Shown in pieces: positions 46,093 to 52,563 of a stretch of DNA of 64,000 bases; positions within the stretch are counted from its first letter, which is position 1, and every line of letters starts with the position of its first letter. The translations under genes and the position numbers were made by a program. The notes beneath the pieces were generated by a model that was given only the letters and a program-made list of their open reading frames with translations, ran no database searches and was not told the DNA's origin. This stretch comes from Pseudomonas brassicacearum (lineage in GTDB: Bacteria; Pseudomonadota; Gammaproteobacteria; Pseudomonadales; Pseudomonadaceae), in NCBI RefSeq assembly GCF_003732265.1, contig NZ_MOBK01000006.1, positions 372,001 through 436,000 of the forward strand. Reading direction: 5' to 3'.

Positions 46093-46438
46093 CGTTCCTG
46101 GTGTTTCGTTTAGGGCAAATTTAGGGCGAAACACCATCGTATTAACCCGGTCACTACCTCTCAGTGCCTTAATTTTGGTAGTGATGTTGTTCCGCTGAAT
46201 GACATTGATCTTCTCGAAGGGCGACTCCTGGCCCGCAACGACAATCTCCCTTATCAGATCAAGGGCTGGATCAAATCAGCTCCACAAATCGCTATCTGGT
46301 ACGCTCCTTAGCCACCCTGAACTCCCCTTCAACCAATGCCCGGCGGATATGCACCACGCCGGCAACCAGGTCTATGTCCTCCATAGCCAGCGCGATGAGT
46401 TCCGAGAGAGATAATCCGCTCCTGACGGAAATAGAGTA
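46078..46438 (-). pseudogene. Tyrosine-recombinase (phage integrase) remnant beside tRNA-Ser
   Basis: No intact ORF exists, but two minus-strand reading frames give integrase-like peptide. The first (about 46310-46438) reads GLSLSELIALAMEDIDLV and VVHIRRALVEGEF, matching the catalytic Arg-I region of phage integrases, with Arg replaced by Ser. The second (about 46078-46290) reads ALDLIREIVVAGQESP and INVIQRNNITTKIKAL, then a stop inside the tRNA terminator. Frameshift, stops and loss of the HxxR-Tyr region show decay. The location next to a tRNA fits an integrase that once used this site. Confidence 0.7.
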
Positions 46439-46483
46439 GGGCTGTTGGTCAAACCAATAATGAATGAAGCAAATGAAATACAG

Positions 46484-46511
46484 GAACCCGGCCTAGTGCC
46501 GGGTTTTTTGT
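46484..46511 (+). terminator. Rho-independent terminator
   Basis: AACCCGGC-CTAGT-GCCGGGTT followed by a T-run, 95 bases before the PAAR gene. Confidence 0.85.
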
Positions 46512-46605
46512 TTGTACACCGGCGTGCGCCGTCCTGCTGGAGCCTTTCGAAACGTCCGGTGGTACATTACTGCCCTCATTAAGCGCAACCAGAAAGGAAT
46601 CTGAA

Positions 46606-47146
46606 ATGGCAAAGCCTGCCGCCCGCATCACTGACCCTACCGCGTGTCCCTTGCCTGGGCATGGTACAAATCCAATCGTTACAGGCTCCCCCAGATGTTT
46701 TCTTTGATGGATTGGCCGCGGCCAGAAAAACTGATCAGAGCGCATGCGCAAGCCCGATAGTCGGTGAGTTTTCCACCACTGTGTTTATCAATGGATTGAA
46801 TGCCGCGACCGTGGGGAGCACTGGCGCTCATGGGAACACCGTCACAGCGGGTTCGGGCACCATCATTATTGGAAGCAGTCACACCCCCGTACCTTTCATT
46901 GCGCCACTACCTTTGTCCTTTCAAAAATTATTCGGGCAGTCGTTTAGTGTTAGCGATAGTGAAACTGGGCAGCCTTTGGCGTTACGTGAATTTGTCGCCA
47001 CTGTTGATGGTGTGCAAATCCCGGGCGTGACCGATGCGAGCGGTGTCGCACACGTGAAGGCACCTTCACCCGACTCTAAAATATCCCTGCATATTAAATT
47101 CAGCGCACCCGCGCGCACCCTTCACGAAATGTCGGAGGGCGTTTGA
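46606..47146 (+). pseudogene. PAAR-domain type VI secretion spike protein, frameshifted in a C5 run
   Basis: The ATG at 46606 (AAAGGA upstream) opens MAKPAARITDPTACPLPGHG, a clear PAAR start, but translation stops after about 32 codons. In the +1 frame the protein continues as DVFFDGLAAARKTDQSACAS, VFINGLNAATVGSTG and SGTIIIGSSHTP, and then a C-terminal extension (FVATVDGVQIPGVTDASG). Removing one C from CCCCC at 46688-46692 restores about 180 codons. PAAR proteins cap the VgrG spike and carry effectors; the downstream amidase would be the cargo. The frameshift may be real, phase-variable or a sequencing error. Confidence 0.8.
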
Positions 47147-47875
47147 ATGGGCGCCAAATTTGCTACTGAGGCGACTGTGCAGGAGATCAAGCCGGGCGAG
47201 TTCATGTGCCCTGTTCCGATCACCGTCAATGACCGTGCTGCCACTCGCGAGGCGATTATTAAAAAGGTGCAGTCGCTTGGGCACAGCTTCACGGAGCGCT
47301 CAGCGTGGGGCGCCGTGAAAGGGAAGCCGAACATGGTAAAGGACTGGGACTACACGATGATCGCGTTGCACCATGCTGGCCGCTCGTACGAATGCACGCC
47401 CGATGGAGTCAAACAGATGCAAGGCGTTCAAGCGCATCACATGGGTAATCAATACGACGACATCGGTTATCACTACGGCATCGCCTGTGACGGCACCGTT
47501 TTAGAAGGCCGTGATATTCGGTTGCAGGCATCCAGCGTCAAGCTATTCAACACAGGCGTTATCGGCATCGTCCTTTTGGAAAATCTGACAACCGCAGAAG
47601 AGGGCGGTGACATGGTTGCCAAAGGTCGTGAAACCCTTGAGTACTTGGGCTACAACACAACGAATGTGATACCTGCGCCGCAAATAGACGCATTGCTGCA
47701 CCTGGTGGAAGCTCTGAAAAGTGTATTTGTCATTGAGCGGTTTGGTGGGCATAGAGAGTTTCCAGGCCAAGACAGAGACGGCAAGATTTGTCCGGGGAAT
47801 ATTGGTATGGAGTTGGTCAGAAACATCCGCACGAAAACGCAGCTTCTGCCACCTCCTCGTCCGGCCGCAGAATGA
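47147..47875 (+). CDS. Peptidoglycan N-acetylmuramoyl-L-alanine amidase, putative T6SS effector
   Basis: A 242-residue protein whose residues 50-225 match the Amidase_2/PGRP fold. Zinc ligands are visible as His75 or His76 (MIALHHAG), His202 (GGHREF) and Cys215 (KICPG), with IGYHYGIACDGTVLEGRD between. It would cut stem peptides off glycan strands in the periplasm. There is no signal peptide, and the gene starts directly after the PAAR frame (ATG next to its TGA) and overlaps a small membrane protein, so export by a type VI spike is inferred. Lysis-type phage amidase is the alternative. Confidence 0.82.
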   Translation: MGAKFATEATVQEIKPGEFMCPVPITVNDRAATREAIIKKVQSLGHSFTERSAWGAVKGKPNMVKDWDYTMIALHHAGRSYECTPDGVKQMQGVQAHHMGNQYDDIGYHYGIACDGTVLEGRDIRLQASSVKLFNTGVIGIVLLENLTTAEEGGDMVAKGRETLEYLGYNTTNVIPAPQIDALLHLVEALKSVFVIERFGGHREFPGQDRDGKICPGNIGMELVRNIRTKTQLLPPPRPAAE

Positions 47876-48159
47876 AGTACCTCCTATTAGCAGGTGTGCT
47901 TGCATTGCTGGTGGTTCTGAATATCGGCTACTACAACGAGGTTTCAGACGGTGAGGTCAACACCATCTACTTTGTGAAAAAGACGCCGACGTTGAGAATG
48001 AAGTTCTTCAACATTCACGCTAACGACGGTGACTACCGGAAGGTAGAGACCCTGAGCGATGAGTTACGCCAGGACATCATCGACTACTGCAAATACAGAT
48101 TGGGCATTGAAACGGAAGTGAAGACGCAGGCAGATGTCGAGATGTGCGCGAAAATGTAG
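47872..48159 (+). CDS. Putative immunity protein for the amidase effector
   Basis: A 95-residue protein with an N-terminal membrane anchor or uncleaved signal (MKYLLLAGVLALLVVLNIGYY) and a small periplasmic domain with no known family. It starts at an ATGA overlap with the amidase stop, the usual arrangement of an effector and its immunity gene. Periplasmic location would be right for protection against a peptidoglycan hydrolase. Function is inferred from position and topology only. Confidence 0.6.
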   Translation: MKYLLLAGVLALLVVLNIGYYNEVSDGEVNTIYFVKKTPTLRMKFFNIHANDGDYRKVETLSDELRQDIIDYCKYRLGIETEVKTQADVEMCAKM

Positions 48160-48212
48160 GTGTGTTGCTGCGGGGAGGTTCGCTGCTTATGCACCGCGTC
48201 AATTGTTCAGAG

Positions 48213-48231
48213 GCCCCGACAATGTCGGGGC
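48213..48231. terminator. Hairpin between convergent immunity and DUF3077 genes
   Basis: GCCCCGAC-AAT-GTCGGGGC, an 8-bp perfect stem without a T-run, in the convergent gap. Confidence 0.35.
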
Positions 48232-48253
48232 AAACATCTGGAGTGAATAGTCG

Positions 48254-48547
48254 CTATTTTGCGACTTTCATACTCGGTCTAACAGGCCGCGGCGTAACTG
48301 CTTTGACCACGTCATCAATCACCGCTTTCCCCATTGCCGTCAAATAGTGCGCAGCCCACGAAAAGCGGTCCGTTTCTCTGTCATAGGCGGCGTCTTTTGT
48401 AAGCGCCTTGGCTAGGAACAGCAGATCTGAAGCCATTGCCAGTGCTGCATCGACAGGAACGCCGGCGCTGACGTGGAACAGTGGTTGGTCTACGCAATAG
48501 ATGCAGGGGGTGAAGCCAATGGTTTTTGCTTCTGTTGGGTCGGTCAT
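48254..48547 (-). CDS. DUF3077 family protein
   Basis: A 97-residue protein containing PLFHVSAGVPVDAALAMASDLL and later FSWAAHYLTAMGKAVIDDVV, typical of DUF3077, a small family common in Pseudomonas prophage and island regions. Function is unknown. GGAGG 10 bases upstream lies inside a 22-codon ORF whose stop overlaps this start (ATGA), so expression is probably coupled to it. Confidence 0.75.
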   Translation of the reverse strand: MTDPTEAKTIGFTPCIYCVDQPLFHVSAGVPVDAALAMASDLLFLAKALTKDAAYDRETDRFSWAAHYLTAMGKAVIDDVVKAVTPRPVRPSMKVAK

Positions 48548-48612
48548 TTGCCACCTCCGTTGATGAGGTGGTTGTGGGATGTATAGCTGGAAAGGTATCC
48601 ATTGTTTTGCAT
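48544..48612 (-). CDS. 22-residue coupled leader ORF upstream of DUF3077 gene
   Basis: AAGGAG, then ATG at 48612, opens a 22-codon ORF starting M-Q-N-N-G-Y-L-S-S-Y and ending N-G-G-G-K with its TGA overlapping the DUF3077 ATG. The strong ribosome site and stop/start overlap argue for translation. It may be a regulatory leader rather than a functional protein. Confidence 0.5.
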   Translation of the reverse strand: MQNNGYLSSYTSHNHLINGGGK

Positions 48613-49145
48613 TTTGCAGCTCCTTGATTGGGGGAGTCGCTACCGTCCTTCCTACGGGATAAGGTGGCGACCGTACGCAGGGTAGGAATACCGGGAATCA
48701 AGGCACCCGGCACACCCGAAGGTGTCCCGCGCACAGCCGCCATAGAACGCTATTGCGGACACAAAAAAAGCGCCTGCAATACTTATTGGCGCTGTGACGC
48801 CTTAATTCATTTCAGGTTCCTACACCTGGTCGCTGACTTTGCAGCGACGTCTGGAGAGTATCCCGCCGAATATAAGGCTTTCAAGACGGTAGTCTGCCAA
48901 AACACTCAGCAAGCGTACCCTCTTACGCAAGTCTCGGATTTTGCCTACAACTTCGACATGAAGCCATCCTATGTTCTGAAAAAAAACGCAGTCAGAGGGG
49001 GCCGTGTGCGTGATTAAAGCCGGCGGTTGCCGCGCAAATTGAACACAGCCACGTAGGTGGCTTGGTCTAAGGCCATATCACGGCTCCACACGGTGTGACA
49101 CTGGCCGAGTTGGCACATATGCAGATAAGACCGAAAAGGCAGGCG
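48613..49145. other. Non-coding upstream region of the DUF3077 gene
   Basis: About 530 bases without a supportable gene. The part at 48620-48760 holds several short inverted repeats (for example GTCGCTACC near GGTGGCGAC and CCGGGAATCAAGGCACCCGG), consistent with a structured 5' leader of the minus-strand DUF3077 transcript, and a minus-strand terminator at 48763-48793. An ORF reading across it (48628-49017 plus) lacks a good start site and I do not accept it. Confidence 0.4.
48763..48793 (-). terminator. Minus-strand rho-independent terminator upstream of DUF3077 leader
   Basis: On the minus strand AGCGCC...GGCGCT is followed by T7. It stops transcription about 150 bases before the 22-codon ORF, so it either insulates the DUF3077 gene or acts as an attenuator. 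Confidence 0.65.
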
Positions 49146-49177
49146 AAAAAAAACCGCCTTTGCGGGGCGGTTCTTTT
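49146..49177. terminator. Bidirectional rho-independent terminator
   Basis: AACCGCC-TTTGCGG-GGCGGTT with A8 on one side (T8 on the minus strand) and TTCTTTTG on the other. Confidence 0.75.
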
Positions 49178-49211
49178 GTAAGCCTCAGCTTGCGGCTGGG
49201 ACTTGGTACAT

Positions 49212-49233
49212 CTCACGGGAAAACACTGGCGTG
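49212..49233. promoter_or_regulatory. Repeated upstream motif, copy 1
   Basis: CTCACGGGAAAACACTGGCGT, almost the same as the motif at 49568. It lies 64 bases before the 48-codon ORF at 49297. It could be a shared promoter or operator. Confidence 0.4.
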
Positions 49234-49296
49234 GGTGCCATGGTATTAAGCTTTGCTGATCCCTGCAACGTATTTTGCCACATCAGGTGAGGGCAA

Positions 49297-49443
49297 ATGA
49301 ATGTGCAGAAGCGGGTGTTCGGCGTTGAATCAGAACCAGTAGACTCTGACAGAAATAACGTTTTACAAAAACATGTCTGTTCATCGCTTGGATGCCCAAA
49401 AGATCACCCATATCCGACTGCCGCGTTTGGAGTTCTAGGTTAA
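49297..49443 (+). CDS. Small protein of 48 residues, unknown function
   Basis: The ORF begins MNVQKRVFGVESEPVDSD and contains HVCSSLGCPKDHPYP, with two cysteines in a C-x4-C pattern. GGTGAGGG lies 5 bases before the ATG. No family is recognised. Support comes from the ribosome binding site and from an upstream motif shared with another small ORF at 49659. Confidence 0.4.
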   Translation: MNVQKRVFGVESEPVDSDRNNVLQKHVCSSLGCPKDHPYPTAAFGVLG

Positions 49444-49567
49444 TATGCCGTCGCTCGCACGCCAGTGCAGCGATGAGGTTTGGCCGGCGACATAACAGTT
49501 TCGTCCCCTCTGACACGGTTTTGCACCCGTGCCGGAATGATGGTTCGGAGGGAACTCAACCGGCCGC

Positions 49568-49588
49568 CTCACGGAAAACATTGGCGTG
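49568..49588. promoter_or_regulatory. Repeated upstream motif, copy 2
   Basis: CTCACGGAAAACATTGGCGT, 71 bases before the 32-codon ORF at 49659, differs from copy 1 by one base and one indel. Confidence 0.4.
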
Positions 49589-49658
49589 TCTTCCCGAAGG
49601 CACGCGTGATCCGGTAAGTGCGCTGGAGGTTTGGCCCCCAACCTGGAGGCCAAAACGT

Positions 49659-49757
49659 ATGAAGCTTTTGCTGCGTACGCTGAGCCTCGTATGGAGATCG
49701 TTTCAAGCGTTTCGCTTTTACGAGTTCCTGCGAGACCACTTTGACGACCTGAAGTAA
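49659..49757 (+). CDS. Small basic amphipathic protein of 32 residues
   Basis: GGAGG lies 10 bases before an ATG opening MKLLLRTLSLVWRSFQAF, followed by a segment ending HFDDLK. A strong terminator follows 19 bases after the stop. The helix with leucine, tryptophan and arginine could associate with the membrane. The pattern of strong ribosome site, short ORF and terminator suggests a real small gene; function unknown. Confidence 0.5.
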   Translation: MKLLLRTLSLVWRSFQAFRFYEFLRDHFDDLK

Positions 49758-49775
49758 CGGTCGTCATTGCGGGGA

Positions 49776-49814
49776 AAGCCCGTTTCAGCTTCCGCTGAGA
49801 CGGGCTTTTTTTTT
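49776..49814 (+). terminator. Strong rho-independent terminator
   Basis: AAGCCCGTTTCAGC-TTCC-GCTGAGACGGGCTT followed by T9, directly after the 32-codon ORF. Confidence 0.92.
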
Positions 49815-49919
49815 GCCCTTGATTAGCTGTCAAAAGTACGACTTGTCCTACCCCGTTCTCTGATAGCTGTAGGGCGTTTCGTCGACATCTGGAGGTGTCA
49901 ATCGAAGATCGTGGATATA

Positions 49920-49935
49920 CTGTATATACATACAG
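49920..49935 (+). promoter_or_regulatory. LexA (SOS) box
   Basis: CTGTATATACATACAG is a perfect CTGT-N8-ACAG palindrome, 25 bases before the ATG at 49961, overlapping a likely -10 region (TATACT). SOS induction of the downstream pair is expected. Confidence 0.82.
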
Positions 49936-49960
49936 TATTGGCCGCCCTGGATCCGAGTCG

Positions 49961-50212
49961 ATGACAACCAAAATCACATCCGAAGTCCCCGCGGTACAGC
50001 AGGATTTATCGCGATGGCAAACCATGCTCGCAGACAAAACCGCGTTGCTCCTCCAGCCAGGCGCTCATGACAAGGCGTTGCTGACCCAGGCTTACGCGCT
50101 GCACGAAAACAAGCTGATTGATAGCGACGACCTAAGGGGCCTGCTTGAGCTGGCTGATGGCGCGCTGGCCTTTGCGGTGGAATCAATGCTCGACATCGAT
50201 AGCGACGAGTAG
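49961..50212 (+). CDS. SOS-controlled small protein of island/prophage origin
   Basis: An 83-residue acidic, mostly helical protein (MTTKITSEVPAVQQDL...ESMLDIDSDE) with no family I recognise. The LexA box lies just upstream, and the GTG-started longer ORF is rejected because it would run through that box. A second ORF follows after 9 bases, forming a likely SOS-induced pair typical of Pseudomonas prophage-derived regions. Confidence 0.62.
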   Translation: MTTKITSEVPAVQQDLSRWQTMLADKTALLLQPGAHDKALLTQAYALHENKLIDSDDLRGLLELADGALAFAVESMLDIDSDE

Positions 50213-50221
50213 GGCCACCAT

Positions 50222-50518
50222 ATGCACGCACTGGTCACTCCGATGAGGTCACGCGGCATCGCGCTCGACGCTAAGGCACGACGCCGATACCTCGCGATCA
50301 AAGGCAATGTCATGGTGAGTTCATCGGTCTGCCAAGAGCTGGTACGAGCCACGAACGTCGCTCGTGTCGTGGTGGGGATGCCGCTGGATCCTGATCCATT
50401 GCCGGCGCTGCTGGACGCAACACTTGCAGGAATGGCTGCGACCGGTTTTGTACTCAGTGGCATTGAGTTCATCGATGGCTGCGCGTACGCGCAATCTTGG
50501 TGGTGCCGGGAAGGATAG
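50222..50518 (+). CDS. Hypothetical protein, second gene of the LexA-box pair
   Basis: A 98-residue protein (MHALVTPMRSRGIALDAKARRRYLAIKG...) with a basic N-terminal segment and a more hydrophobic C-terminal half (DPLPALLDATLAGMAATGFVLSGIEF). No family recognised. It follows the preceding gene after 9 bases and its tail overlaps the antisense end of the decayed methyltransferase. Confidence 0.55.
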   Translation: MHALVTPMRSRGIALDAKARRRYLAIKGNVMVSSSVCQELVRATNVARVVVGMPLDPDPLPALLDATLAGMAATGFVLSGIEFIDGCAYAQSWWCREG

Positions 50519-51211
50519 TTTCCGGCAGCGAAAGCCTTTGCAAGGTTGGCCGCATCCAGTCCGAGGCAAAACCCATCATCCTCAGCCGTTCGCTGCCGCT
50601 CAGCCATCTGATCCCATCCGTTCGCGTGAGCGACGAGATTGGTACAGCCCATAGCGATCTGGGAGCCGGCCTTGCTGGCCAATAGAGTATTGGCAGCCCA
50701 GGCATTCGCGGGGCGTGGCCACTGGATCGATTGAGACGCTGGAGGTATTGCGTCCACTGGCGCGGCGTCAGCCAGGAACTCGAAGGGGGGCATTCGTCGA
50801 TAACCTGCGACCAGGAATATTAGGCGACGTTGCTGAGGGACTCCGAAATATTGAGCATTAAGCACTCGCCAAAATCCCACATACCCGCAGTCCGCAAGGT
50901 CCGGATGACTGTTTCAAAGTCTTGGCTATCGTTGACAGCGAGCAGGTTAACGACGTTCTCAAGGACCACCCAGCGACGCTGATGTCCTGGCAAGGGAAGC
51001 CGGCAGTGATGACATCGACGGGGGACAGGTTGTGGGCGCCGCACTGGCGCACGTCTTCAAATTGGCGTGCATGGCGAAATCGATCGGCAAGCACAGCCCG
51101 GTTGACCGGGTTGAGTTCAACTTGCCAGGCGCTGCGGTAACAGGCGTTTTCAAATCCGACATCAAAGCCTCCTATGCCTGCGAACAGGCTGCCAAGGGTG
51201 GGTTGCTGCAT
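50469..51211 (-). pseudogene. C5-cytosine DNA methyltransferase, decayed by frameshifts and deletion
   Basis: The start (MQQPTLGSLFAGIGGFDVGF) contains motif I, and AGFPCQDISVAG holds motif IV with the catalytic Cys. The sequence then changes frame: VVLENVVNLL (motif VI), VPQQRRLIFLV (motif VIII) and LSGSERLRMMGFASDWM (motif IX) lie in other frames. The segment between motifs IV and VI is shortened. At least two frameshifts and one deletion make it non-functional. It follows a Com-like gene, as in prophages. Confidence 0.8.
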
Positions 51212-51372
51212 TCATGAACTCGTTGTTCTGGATGCTCGCGGCACGCTTGGGGGAGGCTCTGGGCCTTCAAGTGGTTGAGTGCCCCGCAACGCGGGCACTT
51301 AATCTGTAATTCGATGAAGCCGGTGGCGGCGGCGAGTTTGCGGCAGCAGTGGCCGCAGCGTATGTCCTGCAT
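51172..51372 (-). CDS. Com family zinc-finger regulator (Mu Com-like)
   Basis: A 66-residue protein starting MQDIRCGHCCRKLAAATG with a second CPRCGALNHLKA knuckle. This is the C-x2-C...C-x2-C pattern of Mu-like Com, which in Mu activates translation of the mom DNA-modification gene. It overlaps the start of the methyltransferase remnant by 40 bases, so it probably regulated that gene. The start at 51372 is preferred to the longer ORF because homology begins there. Confidence 0.75.
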   Translation of the reverse strand: MQDIRCGHCCRKLAAATGFIELQIKCPRCGALNHLKAQSLPQACREHPEQRVHECSNPPLAACSQA

Positions 51373-51533
51373 GGAGTCGACCTTGATGGCCTCAGTAATT
51401 GACGCGATTCTGGAGTCTGCTAACCGAGCAACACAAAACCTGAACGCCAAAACAGGAAGCGACTGCTCGAAGGCAAATCCCCGTCATTAGCTATCATGCA
51501 ATACACAACAAATATCCGGATGACGGAGGACGC

Positions 51534-51866
51534 ATGAACAGATGGCAACGGCTTTGGTTGTCTGTGAAGCTGATAACAGCCGTAGCGGCCTGCGTGGCCG
51601 CCGGTGTTCAGGCCTTCTTTTACATGATGGACAGCACCGATGCCTCCCGAATACACCCGTTGAGTATTCTGGTCGCCGGGCTGATTTTCGGCTTCATCAC
51701 CTTCGGGCTTCTCTCATTCATTGAAGAAGGTATACGGCGACTATTAGCCCCATTGTTCACCGCCAAACCCCAACCTCAAGCGAACGCTGACACCGATTCA
51801 GAGCTGGTAGCGCAGCCGCCGCTCATCCTGTCTACTGACGATTCAGCTCAACAGAAGAGCCTGTGA
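51534..51866 (+). CDS. Small two-helix membrane protein
   Basis: A 110-residue protein with two hydrophobic segments (about 12-30 and 42-64) and a polar C-terminal tail. GGAGG lies 8 bases before the ATG. No family recognised. It is the last gene of the island before the core-type genes resume. Confidence 0.62.
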   Translation: MNRWQRLWLSVKLITAVAACVAAGVQAFFYMMDSTDASRIHPLSILVAGLIFGFITFGLLSFIEEGIRRLLAPLFTAKPQPQANADTDSELVAQPPLILSTDDSAQQKSL

Positions 51867-51901
51867 GCTGACATTCGACAGCCAATGCCAACGCCAAACC
51901 C

Positions 51902-52516
51902 TCAAAACGTAGGCGGCGTAACCACCCAAATCACCACCGCATCCACATCCCCAGGATTCCCATACCGATGCGGTTCCTGGCTGGAAAAACTAAAGCTATC
52001 CCCTTCACCCAGCGAAAAATGCCGTTCCCCGACCCACAGCTCAAAACTCCCCGACAGCACATACCCAGCCTCTTCACCTTCATGGCTATAACTCTGCTGA
52101 CTGTAAGCCCCCGGCGGAAACCGCGAGTGCAGCATCTCCAGCTGCCGATTCGGCTGCGGTGTCAGCAAGTGATCAACGATGCCGTCTTCGTAATGCACGC
52201 TCATGCGGGTGTTTTTACGCACGACTATGCCGTCATCTTCCGGCGCCGTTTGCGTTTCGCTGGCGAAGAACCATTGAATGGTCACGCCCAGGCTGCGGGC
52301 GATGTTGAACAGGGCCGGGATGGAAGGATAGGCGAGGTTGCGTTCGAGCTGGCTGATGTACCCCGCCGTCAACTCGCTCATCTGCGCCAGTTCGGCCAGG
52401 GTCATGCCCCGGCGCTTGCGCAGGCCACGAATCCGGGTGCCAAGGAAGTGCGGCGCGGCGGCGCTGTCCTGTGTGGGCGCGCCGGTGGCAGGCTGCATCT
52501 TGCTGCTGTTGCTCAT
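51902..52516 (-). CDS. XRE-cupin transcriptional regulator
   Basis: A 204-residue regulator: N-terminal helix-turn-helix (RGMTLAELAQMSELTAGYISQLERNLAYPSIPALFNIARSL, residues about 35-75) and C-terminal cupin (about 125-200, with SYSHEGEEAGYVLSGSFELWVG). The start at 52516 has GGAG upstream; the longer reading overlaps the next gene and is rejected. Proteins of this type often control amine or amino acid catabolism and sense the substrate through the cupin. The adjacent flavin oxidoreductase is the probable target. Confidence 0.88.
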   Translation of the reverse strand: MSNSSKMQPATGAPTQDSAAAPHFLGTRIRGLRKRRGMTLAELAQMSELTAGYISQLERNLAYPSIPALFNIARSLGVTIQWFFASETQTAPEDDGIVVRKNTRMSVHYEDGIVDHLLTPQPNRQLEMLHSRFPPGAYSQQSYSHEGEEAGYVLSGSFELWVGERHFSLGEGDSFSFSSQEPHRYGNPGDVDAVVIWVVTPPTF

Positions 52517-52563
52517 GGCGTGCTCCAAACCGGGGTCTGCAAAACCCCGGAGTATAAACAGCC

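Noticed and set aside
46661..47146. 161-codon ORF as a complete gene
   Set aside because: Its first ten codons are an out-of-frame reading; the real N-terminus (MAKPAARITDP) is upstream in another frame, so it is part of the frameshifted PAAR gene.
48628..49017. 129-codon plus-strand ORF in the DUF3077 upstream region
   Set aside because: No ribosome site, crosses a minus-strand terminator and inverted repeats; more likely structured RNA sequence.
49283..49516. 77-codon minus-strand ORF before the terminator at 49146
   Set aside because: GTG start with weak ribosome site and no family; the plus-strand 48-codon ORF has better signals.
50092..50880. 262-codon minus-strand ORF as a gene
   Set aside because: Only its first 100 or so codons match methyltransferase; the rest is antisense to the LexA-box pair.
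46041..52516. attL/attR direct repeats of the tRNA-Ser 3' end
   Set aside because: No second copy of the tRNA 3' sequence was seen at the right side of the island by eye.
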